From positions 310,001 through 374,000 of the forward strand of contig CAWINP010000008.1 in the NCBI GenBank assembly GCA_963837485.1: a stretch of DNA of 64,000 nt, written 5' to 3'. Source of the stretch: Solirubrobacter sp963837485 (GTDB lineage Bacteria > Actinomycetota > Thermoleophilia > Solirubrobacterales > Solirubrobacteraceae). The notes beneath the pieces are model-generated. The model was not told where the DNA came from, ran no database searches, and saw only the letters and a program-made list of their open reading frames with translations. Position numbers and translations under genes: made by a program. Positions 1-7,013 of this stretch are shown piece after piece (position 1 is the stretch's first letter; each line of letters starts with the position of its first letter).

Positions 1-48
1 GGGGCGCAGTCGACTTGGGGCGCGGGCGGCGCTTGCGATTGTGGCGGC

Positions 49-504
49 TCACGCGGGGCGTGAGGGTAACGGGCAGCCGGAGCAGACCTTCACGCGCCAC
101 CAGCTGCCGAGCAGGCGCCCGACCACGCGATAGGTCGTGCAGCCCGGGAGGCCGAGGTCGGCGTTGGCGACCACGGCTCCCTTGTGGCGCTCCGGGTGGG
201 CCAGCATGTCGTGCAGCAGCGCGCGGGCCGCGGCCTGGCTGGAGGCCTGCTCGGCGCGCAGGCGATCGGCGGCGGCGACGCGGCCGGCGAGGTCGTCGCG
301 GGCGCGCTCGAGCGCACCGAGGTCGAGCAGGCGCGGGCCGCGTCGCGCGGCTTCGGCGCGCGTTCCGTCCGGCCCCACCGCGATCGGCGGGTACGTGCTC
401 GCCGTGATCTTCGCCAGCTCACCTTCGAGCCGGGCGATCTGCGCGCGCAACGAGCGGCGCGCGTGCAGTGCGCCGTCGAGCCCGGTGAGCTCGACCACCG
501 GCAT
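49..504 (-). CDS. Conserved hypothetical protein with C-terminal WWRVK/SGCPL signature
   Basis: The protein is 151 aa from an ATG at 504. Residues 15-45 and 65-100 are rich in Arg, Ala, Leu and Glu and look like two helical or coiled-coil segments. The C-terminus carries GCTTYRVVGRLLGSWWRVK followed by SGCPLP, a tail I remember from small uncharacterised actinobacterial proteins, although the function is unknown. No signal peptide or membrane segment is visible. The start lies only 3 nt from the start of the divergent gene at 508, so one of the two starts may be internal or both genes may be leaderless. I cannot assign a role. Confidence 0.72.
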   Translation of the reverse strand: MPVVELTGLDGALHARRSLRAQIARLEGELAKITASTYPPIAVGPDGTRAEAARRGPRLLDLGALERARDDLAGRVAAADRLRAEQASSQAAARALLHDMLAHPERHKGAVVANADLGLPGCTTYRVVGRLLGSWWRVKVCSGCPLPSRPA

Positions 505-507
505 GCG

Positions 508-1002
508 GTGAATCGTATCCTCGATCTCGTGCCGCGCAACGACCCATCCGACACCGGCGGGCTGTTCATCGGGCGCCGCCCGGGCACCGGGCCGCTGCAC
601 TATCGGGCGGCTCCGGAGCGCGGCGGCGCCGGCCGGCGCCGCCTGGACGGCGCGCTCGCCGCCGCGGTGCTCGCGCTCGAGGCGCTGCTGTGCCTGTCGG
701 TGTGGGGCCCGCAGCCGGCCGCGTGGCTGTGGGTCGGCTCGCAGGTCAACTACTGGACCGGATCGGTCTTCCTGGGGATCGTGGTCGCGTTCGGCGGCGT
801 GATGGCGACGCTGTTCGTCACGCTCGCGCTGTGCGCGCGCCTGGATCGCGTGTGGCGGCTGCTGCGGCGCGCCGCCGGGCACGAGCAGCGTGAGGGCATG
901 CTCGGACGCATCTTCGGAGTGACCGCGATCGTGGCGCTGGTCGTGTTCGGCTTCTGGTTCGTCGTGATCCAGGGCCCGGGGCCGCAGCTCGCCCCGCGCT
1001 GA
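508..1002 (+). CDS. Small membrane protein with three predicted TM segments
   Basis: The protein is 164 aa from a GTG at 508. A polar N-terminus of about 45 residues (GGLFIGRRPGTGPLHYR) is followed by hydrophobic segments at roughly 50-67, 82-106 and 135-155, the last just before the end. Its stop codon overlaps the ATG of the aminotransferase at 1002 (TGATG), so the two are probably co-translated. I do not recognise the family. The start was chosen because the coding character begins there and stops upstream, where the opposite strand is coding. Confidence 0.68.
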   Translation: MNRILDLVPRNDPSDTGGLFIGRRPGTGPLHYRAAPERGGAGRRRLDGALAAAVLALEALLCLSVWGPQPAAWLWVGSQVNYWTGSVFLGIVVAFGGVMATLFVTLALCARLDRVWRLLRRAAGHEQREGMLGRIFGVTAIVALVVFGFWFVVIQGPGPQLAPR

Positions 1003-2033
1003 TGCGCCGCTTCCTCGACTACTACCGCCAGTTCGAGGAGCTTCCGCACGAGGAGGTCTCGCGCGAGCTGCGCTCGCGGCGCGACGCCGAGCGCGCGGTC
1101 GTCGGCGTGCCGGCGCTGGACCTCTCCGGCGCGGGCTGGCACGAGCCGCCGCACCCGGAGGTGGTCAACGCGGCGACGTTCGCGCTGCGCCGCGCGGTCA
1201 ACGCGTACCCGGACCCGTCGCCGCTGCGCGACGCGATCGCCCGCTCGCACGGCGTCGATCCGGCTCGCGTGGTCGTCGGGCACGGCGCGGGAGAGCTGCT
1301 GCGGTCGATCCTGCGGCTCGTCGCGCCCGACGGCGAGGTGCTGGTCGTCTGGCCCGGCTGGGGCCCGCTCCCGCGGCTCGTGCACGAGGCCGGAGCGACG
1401 CCGGTGCCGGTCGCGGCCGAGGAGGCCGCCGCCGGCGCCTTGGCCCGCCGCCCGCGCGCGCTCGTCGTCGCGCGGCCGTCGGACCCTACCGGCGCGGTGC
1501 TGGGAGTGCACGAGCTCACCGGCGACCACTGGCTGCTCGTCGACGACGCGCTCGCGGACTTCCTCGACGACGCGCCGCTGATCGACCATCCGCGGGCGAT
1601 CCACGTGCGCTCGTTCTCCAAGGCGCACGCCATGGCCGGCTTCCGCGTCGGGTACGCGATCGTGCCCGAGGGGATGCCGACCGACCCGCTGACGCCGGTC
1701 AACGGCGTCGGCGCCGCCGCGATCGCCGGCGCGCTGTGGGCGGTCGAGAAGGGCGCGGCGTCGGCCGGCGCGCGGCGCGTGGCCTGTGCGCGCGAGCGCG
1801 AGCGGCTCGCCGCCGGCCCGTTCGCCGTCGCGCCCGGGGTCGGGCCCTACGCGTGGCTGGAGACCGGCGGCCTCCCGCTCGCCGAGGAGCTCGCGGCGCG
1901 GCGCATCTTCGTGGCGCCGGGCGGCGCCTGGGGCGATGACGCCCACGTGCGCGTCACGCTGCGCGACCCCGCGGCCACCGAGCGCCTGCTGGAGGCGCTG
2001 CGCGAGGTCGCGGACGAGCACGCTTCGGGCTGA
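1002..2033 (+). CDS. PLP-dependent class I/II aminotransferase (histidinol-phosphate aminotransferase-like)
   Basis: The protein is 343 aa of fold-type I. The motif RSFSKAHAMAGFRVGY near residue 205 contains the lysine expected to bind pyridoxal phosphate. The upstream LLVDDALADF holds the aspartate that pairs with the pyridine nitrogen, and RPSDPTG replaces the usual NPNNPTG loop. The N-terminal part (LDLSGAGWHEPPHP, then AVNAYPDPSPLRDAIA) matches the histidinol-phosphate aminotransferase or threonine-phosphate decarboxylase subgroup. No other histidine or cobalamin biosynthesis genes are adjacent, so the substrate is open. It is translationally coupled to the membrane protein before it. Confidence 0.85.
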   Translation: MRRFLDYYRQFEELPHEEVSRELRSRRDAERAVVGVPALDLSGAGWHEPPHPEVVNAATFALRRAVNAYPDPSPLRDAIARSHGVDPARVVVGHGAGELLRSILRLVAPDGEVLVVWPGWGPLPRLVHEAGATPVPVAAEEAAAGALARRPRALVVARPSDPTGAVLGVHELTGDHWLLVDDALADFLDDAPLIDHPRAIHVRSFSKAHAMAGFRVGYAIVPEGMPTDPLTPVNGVGAAAIAGALWAVEKGAASAGARRVACARERERLAAGPFAVAPGVGPYAWLETGGLPLAEELAARRIFVAPGGAWGDDAHVRVTLRDPAATERLLEALREVADEHASG

Positions 2034-2063
2034 CGCGAAGCGTCCCGCGCCTAGCCTCGATGC

Positions 2064-3398
2064 ATGGCGCTTCGGCAGGGATCCCGGTTCACGCTGCTGG
2101 CGATGAGCCTCGGCTTCGCGGTGGTCCAGCTCGACGTGAGCGTGGTCAACGTGGCGATCCGGCCGATCGGCGACGCGCTCGGCGGCGGCGTCGCGGGGCT
2201 GCAGTGGATCGTCAACGCGTACACGATCGCGTTCGCGGCGTTCATCCTCTCGGCCGGCGCGGTCGGCGACCGCATCGGCGCGCGGCGCGTGTTCGTGGCG
2301 GGCTTCGCGCTGTTCACGGCCGCCTCCGCCCTGTGCGGCCTCGCGCCGAGCCTCGGCGCGCTGATCGCCGCGCGGGCGGTCCAGGGCGCCGGCGCCGCGG
2401 TGCTCGTGCCCTGCTCGCTGATCCTCCTCAACCACGCCTACCGGTCGCCGGACGAGCGCGCCCGCGCCGTCGGGCTGTGGGCCGCGGGCGCGTCGGTCGC
2501 GCTGTCGGGCGGTCCGCTGGTCGGCGGCGCGCTGATCGCGACGCTCGGGTGGCGCGCGATCTTCTTCATCAACGTGCCGATCGGGATCGCCGGGATCTGG
2601 CTCACGCTCCGCCACGTGCGCGAGACGCCGCGCGCTCCCGGCCATCGGCTCGACCTGCCAGGGCAGGCGGCGGCGGCGATCGCGCTCGGCGCACTCGCCG
2701 CCGCGACGATCGGCGGCGGCCGCGCCGGCTGGACGCAGCCCGGCGTGCTCGCGGGCTACGCGCTCGCCGCTCTGGCGCTGGCCGGGTTCCTGGCGATCGA
2801 GGCGCGCAGCGCGGTGCCGATGCTCCCGCTCGGGTTCTTCCGCAACCGCACCTTCAGCGCGGCGAGCGCGATGGGACTGCTGCTCAACATCGCGGTCTAC
2901 GGCCTGATCTTCGTGCTCAGCCTGTACTTCCAGCGCGCGCAGGGGCGTTCGGCGCTGGCCACCGGGCTCGCGTTCGCGCCGATGACCGGGATCGTGATGG
3001 CGACCAACATCGGCGCCGGCCGGCTCGCCCGCGCGATCGGCGCGCGGCGCACGATGCTGCTCGGCGCGCTGGTCGCCGCGGCCGGGTGCGCGGGGCTGCT
3101 CGGGGTCGCGGGCACGACGCCGTACCTCGCGATGGTCGTCCAGCTCGTCGCGTTCGGGGCCGGCGTCGGGCTGGTCGTGCCGCTGATGACGGCCGAGCTG
3201 CTGGGGAGCGTCGACCGCGCGCGCTCGGGCGCCGCCTCAGGGACCCTGAACACGCTGCGCCAGACGGGAAGCGTGATCGGCGTCGCGCTCTACGGGTCGC
3301 TGATCGCGAGCTCGTCGGTCGTCGGCGGGCTCCACGCCGCGCTGGGCGTGTCGGTCGCGGCGCTGCTGGCCACCGGCGCGCTCGCGACGCTCGCCTAG
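2064..3398 (+). CDS. MFS transporter, DHA2 (EmrB/QacA) type
   Basis: The protein is 444 aa with about 14 hydrophobic segments. It shows the family landmarks: motif D1 at the first helix (VVQLDVSVVNVAIRPI), LQWIVNAYTIAFAAF, the motif A loop GDRIGARRVFVAGF, and the antiporter motif C region (GPLVGGALIATLGWRAIFF). It is therefore probably a proton-driven drug or metabolite exporter of the inner membrane; the substrate is unknown. It follows the aminotransferase by 30 nt and may be in its transcription unit. Its last 162 nt overlap the 3' end of the convergent second exporter. Confidence 0.9.
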   Translation: MALRQGSRFTLLAMSLGFAVVQLDVSVVNVAIRPIGDALGGGVAGLQWIVNAYTIAFAAFILSAGAVGDRIGARRVFVAGFALFTAASALCGLAPSLGALIAARAVQGAGAAVLVPCSLILLNHAYRSPDERARAVGLWAAGASVALSGGPLVGGALIATLGWRAIFFINVPIGIAGIWLTLRHVRETPRAPGHRLDLPGQAAAAIALGALAAATIGGGRAGWTQPGVLAGYALAALALAGFLAIEARSAVPMLPLGFFRNRTFSAASAMGLLLNIAVYGLIFVLSLYFQRAQGRSALATGLAFAPMTGIVMATNIGAGRLARAIGARRTMLLGALVAAAGCAGLLGVAGTTPYLAMVVQLVAFGAGVGLVVPLMTAELLGSVDRARSGAASGTLNTLRQTGSVIGVALYGSLIASSSVVGGLHAALGVSVAALLATGALATLA

Positions 3399-4574
3399 CG
3401 CGAGCTGGGCGGCGAGCGCGATGCCCGCCGCGCCGATGAAGCCGGCGCGCGAGCCGAGCGGGGTGAGCGTCGCCACGCCGACCACGGTGCCGACCTGCGC
3501 GGCCGCGTTCAGCAGCGCGGACGCGAGCCCGGCGCGGTCCGGCAGCGCCGCGGTGCCCGCCCTCGTGGAGCCCGTCGCGGCGACGCCGAGGCCGTAGCCC
3601 ATCAGCACGTAGGCGGGCACGAACGCGCCGGTCTCAAACAGCGCGGCGCCCGCGGCGACGCCGAGCAGCCCGATCGCCATCCGCCCGCCGAGCAGCGAGC
3701 CGGCGATCACGGCGGCGTTGAACGGGACGCACGCGAGCCCGACCTCGGTCGCGGAGCGGTGCAGGGCGTTCTGCTGGTGGAGGATCGACAGGAGCATCGC
3801 CGGCGTGGTGGCGGCGGTCAGCGCCGCGGCGACGAGGTTCGCGCGCACGAAAGGGGCGTTGCGCAGGACGCCGAGCGGGAGGATCGGCGGGCTCGCGCGC
3901 CGCTCGATCGCGACGAAGCCGGCGAGCAGGAGCGCGGCGCCGGCCAGGGCCGGCAGCGAGCGCTGCGTACAGCCGTACACGAGCGCGACGAGCGCGGCGG
4001 TGACGGCGGCGGCGCCGGGGAGGTCGAGCGATGCGGCGCCACCCCGTGCTGCCGCGCGCCCGCCGCGCGGGAGCACGCGACCCGCGAGCGCGACGCCGGC
4101 GACCCCGAGCGGGACGTTGACGAAGAAGATCGCCGGCCAGCCGAAGCGCTCGCTCAGCACGCCGCCGAGCACCCAGCCGCTCGCGCCTCCGCCGGCCGCC
4201 GCGGCGGTCCAGACGCCGATCGCGCGGCGGCGCAGGAGCGCGAGCGCAGACGGCGTCATCAGCGCGCAGCCGGCTCCCTGGACCGCTCGCAGCGCCACGA
4301 GCGTCGCCGGCGCGGCGGCGAGCGCGCAGCCCGCCGACGCCACCGTGAACAGCGCGAGCCCGGCGACGAACAGCCGGCGCCGCCCGAGCAGGTCGCCGGC
4401 GCGTCCGGCGGGGATCAGCAGGCCGCCGAACGCGAGCGTGTACGCGGTCACCACCCACTGCAGCTGCGCGGGCCCGAAGCCGAGGTCGCGCTGGATGTCG
4501 GGGAGCGCGACGGCGACGATCGTGGTGTCGAGCACGGCGACGAACTGCGCGGCGCACAGCAGGGCGACGGCCAT
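3237..4574 (-). CDS. MFS transporter, DHA2 type, compact variant
   Basis: The protein is 445 aa, starting FVAVLDTTIVAVALPDIQ, with LQWVVTAYTLAFGGLL, the motif A loop GDLLGRRRLFVAG and GWPAIFFVNVPLG, all diagnostic of DHA2 exporters. Compared with my memory of the family it is shortened in several loops: after MTPSALALL the usual 10-12 residues before AIGVW are missing, and helices near GGRMA and ATLTPLG are abbreviated. The last 50 or so residues are hydrophilic and read through sequence that is antisense to the convergent exporter, so the original stop may have been lost. It is divergent from the CGNR regulator, which probably controls it. Confidence 0.8.
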   Translation of the reverse strand: MAVALLCAAQFVAVLDTTIVAVALPDIQRDLGFGPAQLQWVVTAYTLAFGGLLIPAGRAGDLLGRRRLFVAGLALFTVASAGCALAAAPATLVALRAVQGAGCALMTPSALALLRRRAIGVWTAAAAGGGASGWVLGGVLSERFGWPAIFFVNVPLGVAGVALAGRVLPRGGRAAARGGAASLDLPGAAAVTAALVALVYGCTQRSLPALAGAALLLAGFVAIERRASPPILPLGVLRNAPFVRANLVAAALTAATTPAMLLSILHQQNALHRSATEVGLACVPFNAAVIAGSLLGGRMAIGLLGVAAGAALFETGAFVPAYVLMGYGLGVAATGSTRAGTAALPDRAGLASALLNAAAQVGTVVGVATLTPLGSRAGFIGAAGIALAAQLALGERRERAGGQQRRDRHAQRGVEPADDRRARDQRPVERDADHASRLAQRVQGP

Positions 4575-4593
4575 GACCCCGGGCTACCCATCA

Positions 4594-4622
4594 CTAACGG
4601 ATTTACGCAACGAATCCGTTAG
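4594..4622. promoter_or_regulatory. Perfect 10-bp inverted repeat, likely CGNR-regulator operator
   Basis: The arms CTAACGGATT (4594-4603) and AATCCGTTAG (4613-4622) are perfect reverse complements separated by 9 nt. The repeat sits in the 58-bp gap between the divergent exporter (start 4574) and the CGNR-domain gene (start 4633). The centre-to-centre distance of about 19 bp suits a dimeric DNA-binding protein contacting two successive turns. An autoregulated repressor that also controls the pump is the simplest reading; binding by this particular protein is inference. Confidence 0.65.
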
Positions 4623-4632
4623 CCTGTGGTTC

Positions 4633-5166
4633 GTGATCGAACGCTGGTCATGGCTTGGCGAGCCGGTCGCGATCGATTTCGCCAACACCGTCCGCCGCCG
4701 CGGGCTGGAGTACGTCGAGTGCCTCGACTCGCCGCGCGAGCTCGTCGCCTGGGCGCGGTTTCAGCGCGTCCGCCTGACGGTGCGCGAGGTCGCGCCGCGG
4801 ATGGAGGAGGTGCGCGAGCTGCGCGACGCCGTATTCGCGCTGCTGCTCGCCGCGACGCGTGGCGAGCCCGCCCCGCCCGGCGTCGAGCAGCGCCTGAATG
4901 CCGCGCTCGCCGTCCTGCCGCTCACCCCCCAGCTGCAACTGGGGGAGGTCGTGCTCACCGCGCCGGGCGGCGCGCCGGCGCTCGACGAGCTGCTCGCCCG
5001 CGCCGCCGCCTCCACGCTCGACATGCTGCGCGACCCGGCGCTCGCGTTCTGCGACGCGCCGAGCTGCGGCCAGTTCTTCCTGCGCCACCGCGGCGACCAG
5101 CGCTGGTGCGGCCCGAGCTGCGGCACCCGCGCCCGCGTCGCCCGCCACGCCGCGCACCGCCGCTAG
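4633..5166 (+). CDS. ABATE/CGNR zinc-finger domain transcriptional regulator
   Basis: The protein is 177 aa from a GTG at 4633. The N-terminal part (GEPVAIDFANTVRRRG) matches the ABATE domain. The C-terminal part (FCDAPSCGQFFL, RWCGPSCGTRARVARH) is the four-cysteine CGNR zinc finger, with CGTR in place of the namesake CGNR. The family consists of putative stress-responsive regulators, often encoded beside an efflux pump, as here. It starts 11 nt downstream of a perfect inverted repeat that it may bind. An upstream in-frame extension exists but is antisense to the exporter, so the GTG start is preferred. Confidence 0.88.
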   Translation: MIERWSWLGEPVAIDFANTVRRRGLEYVECLDSPRELVAWARFQRVRLTVREVAPRMEEVRELRDAVFALLLAATRGEPAPPGVEQRLNAALAVLPLTPQLQLGEVVLTAPGGAPALDELLARAAASTLDMLRDPALAFCDAPSCGQFFLRHRGDQRWCGPSCGTRARVARHAAHRR

Positions 5167-5738
5167 TAGTACAGCCGGTGGCCCCGGGCCGGCTGGTAGC
5201 TCGCCGGCGCGACGCCCGGCGAGCCGTCAAGGGCGGCGGGTCGCCGTGATACGGCGCGGACGGGGTCCGGCGAACGTCAACTGCGCCATTAGGGGGAGCG
5301 GGATTCCCGGAAACGATCACCCAGGGACGGGAAACGAGCGCGATCGCCCACGTTCGATTGACAGGCTACCTGTCCGTGCCGAGTTAGTGGTGCTCTAGCC
5401 GACAAACTCCACGCCGGATTCCCTGAGCGCCGCGCGCGGATGATCGATTCCGATCCGCACCCCTCCTTACCGCCCGCCGTTGCCGTACCACCACAACCCG
5501 AACCGAGCTCTCAACGCCGGGCAGTCAAGCGAGGGCCGCGTAAACCAGGAACCGCGCGCCCGCGGGGCCGGGCAGCCAAGCGCGAGCAGTGTCGCGGCGG
5601 ATTCGCGCTCGCAGGCGTGAAGACTGCGGACGTGAAGTCGTTCGAGGCCGACGGCGCGTAGAGGCCCCGCCGCCTACTCATGGGTCGGCATCAACCACGC
5701 GGACCACAGCGGAGCCATGGAATCACTCATCTAGCGGG
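5167..5738. other. 572-bp non-coding region between convergent genes
   Basis: No convincing gene lies here. The stretch is more AT-rich than its surroundings in places and contains copy A of a two-copy intergenic element (5270-5446). A small perfect hairpin, GACAGG-CTA-CCTGTC, spans 5360-5374. A 73-codon open frame at 5440-5661 is Pro/Arg-rich without family features and was not accepted. Any transcript from this region would be independent of the flanking genes, both of which end into it. Confidence 0.6.
5270..5446. repeat. Intergenic element copy A (candidate structured RNA or repeat)
   Basis: Three blocks are shared with 23198-23369. Block 1 (5270-5302) begins GCGAACGTCAAC and is 28 of 33 identical to copy B. 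The hairpin block (5375-5413) pairs CGTG with CACG and GAGTT with AACTC around a 19-nt loop containing GGTGCTCTAGC. Block 3 (5413-5446) begins GCCGGATTCCCTGA, is identical to copy B for 14 nt, and ends near CGGATGA at the same distance in both copies. Overall lengths are 177 and 172 nt. In copy B the first stem pair changes from A-T to G-C, which keeps pairing. The strand and function are unknown. Confidence 0.6.
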
Positions 5739-6329
5739 TCAAGCCACCAGCTCGCCGGCGATCCAGAGCGCCTCCTCGACCACGAGATGCGGCACGCCCG
5801 GCGCGAGGATCGCGTACAGCGTGAGCGTGCGCGCGGCGCGCGTCACCGGCGCGTCCGGGGGCGCGAACAGCTCGCCGACGCGACCATGCTCGGACGCGAC
5901 GACGATCGCGCCGGCGTCCTGCGCGAGCCGCAGCTCCAGCTCGCCGGCGGCCGCCCACACGCCGACCTCGGTCTCGATCGTCGCCGTCGCGAGCGCGTCG
6001 TACAGGAGCCCGCGCGACTCGAACGCCCCGGCGAGCAGCCGCCCGACCACGAGCTCCTCGACGGGGATGCGGCGGACGTCGGGCTCGAGGCCGAGGTGGC
6101 GGAAGAGCACGCGGTAGGCGTGCGGGATCGGGCGGCTGCGGAGCACGATCGCCTGCGCGCCGCGATGCCGGTCCGAGAGCGCGCGCAAGCGGTCGCGAAG
6201 CTCGGGCGGCGAGCGCCGGAGCGGGTCGCCGGACACGCCGACCACGCAGAACGCGACGCCGAGGCCGGGCAGCTCGGCCGCGATCGCCGGCTCGACCGTT
6301 CCGGCCCGCACGACCGCGTCGGCACTCAT
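5739..6329 (-). CDS. B3/B4 tRNA-binding domain protein (PheRS beta-like)
   Basis: The protein is 196 aa with an ATG at 6329. It resembles the free-standing B3/B4 domains related to the phenylalanyl-tRNA synthetase beta subunit. The landmarks are RSRPIPHAYRVLFRHLG, VRRIPVEELVVGRLL and the region IETEVGVWAAAGELELRLA. Such stand-alone domains have been proposed to act on tRNA or amino acid derivatives, but most are uncharacterised. It overlaps the thioredoxin-like gene by 4 nt (ATGA), so the two form an operon. No metal- or nucleotide-binding motif is visible. Confidence 0.8.
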   Translation of the reverse strand: MSADAVVRAGTVEPAIAAELPGLGVAFCVVGVSGDPLRRSPPELRDRLRALSDRHRGAQAIVLRSRPIPHAYRVLFRHLGLEPDVRRIPVEELVVGRLLAGAFESRGLLYDALATATIETEVGVWAAAGELELRLAQDAGAIVVASEHGRVGELFAPPDAPVTRAARTLTLYAILAPGVPHLVVEEALWIAGELVA

Positions 6330-6934
6330 CGCCCGGCCTCCTCCAGCCGGCGCACGCGGCGCTCGACCGCGGCCTCGTCCTGCGGGCCGACGGTCGACTC
6401 GAGCACCGTTCCGCCGCGGCGGGCGAACACGATCGTCGGGCAGACGACGACGCCGTACTCCTTCGCGACCGCGGCGTCGTGGTCGTAGGCCAGCGGGAGC
6501 GTCCAGCCGCCGTCGCTCGCGAGCCGCCGGGCGGCGACGACATCCGCGCGCACGTCGACGGCCGCGAACGCGATTCCGGGATGCCGCCCCCGCACGCGGT
6601 CGAGCACGCCGAGCTGCCTGCGGCACGCGCCGACCGGCGAGAACACGAACGCGAGCACGACCGGGCCGCGCTCGGCCAGCTCGCACGAGTTCAGCACGTC
6701 GGGACCGCGCACCGAGCACGCCGGCCGGGCGCCGGCCTCGCCCTGCCCCGAGCGCACGGCGACGTTGGCGTCGCAGCGCCCGCGGCAGCTCGAGCTCGAC
6801 AGCGGCATCGCGAACGGCGGCAGCTTCGTCCCCGCGGGCAGGCCCTTGGAGCCGGGCGAGTCCGACGTGATCGTGTTCAGCGTGACCCAGCCGAGCAGGG
6901 CGACCAGCAGGAACGGGACGATCCAGCGCGTCAT
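6326..6934 (-). CDS. Membrane-anchored thioredoxin/redoxin-fold protein lacking a CxxC motif
   Basis: The protein is 202 aa with an N-terminal membrane anchor at residues 4-20. The redoxin fold is suggested by GPVVLAFVFSPVGACRRQL, a middle AFAAVDVRAD strand and the cis-proline region VVVCPTIVFARRGG. At the place of the usual CxxC only the second cysteine remains (GACRRQ), and four further cysteines lie in an insertion at about residues 50-82 (CRGRCD, ACS, SCE). It could therefore be a one-cysteine peroxiredoxin-like or structural protein rather than a classical disulfide reductase. It is translationally coupled to the B3/B4 gene. Confidence 0.75.
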   Translation of the reverse strand: MTRWIVPFLLVALLGWVTLNTITSDSPGSKGLPAGTKLPPFAMPLSSSSCRGRCDANVAVRSGQGEAGARPACSVRGPDVLNSCELAERGPVVLAFVFSPVGACRRQLGVLDRVRGRHPGIAFAAVDVRADVVAARRLASDGGWTLPLAYDHDAAVAKEYGVVVCPTIVFARRGGTVLESTVGPQDEAAVERRVRRLEEAGR

Positions 6935-6949
6935 CGCATCGCACCGCCC

Positions 6950-6979
6950 GGGAGAATCGCCCCTTGGGCGATTGCTCCC
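6950..6979 (-). terminator. Strong hairpin terminator at the end of the Mce operon
   Basis: GGGAG plus AATCGCCC, a CTT loop, then GGGCGATT and CTCCC pair into a 13-bp stem with a single bulged G at 6974. It begins 34 nt after the MmpL stop codon and 15 nt before the next minus-strand start at 6934, so it most likely ends the ten-gene Mce transcript. No long T-tract follows, as is usual in high-GC actinobacteria. Confidence 0.6.
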
Positions 6980-7013
6980 AGCGAAACGAGCCCGCAGGGC
7001 GAGGCTTCGCCGC

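Noticed and set aside
5440..5661. 73-codon open frame in the non-coding region
   Set aside because: It is Pro/Arg-rich without recognisable motifs or a ribosome binding site, and it overlaps the end of the repeated element. Random open frames of this length are common at this GC content.
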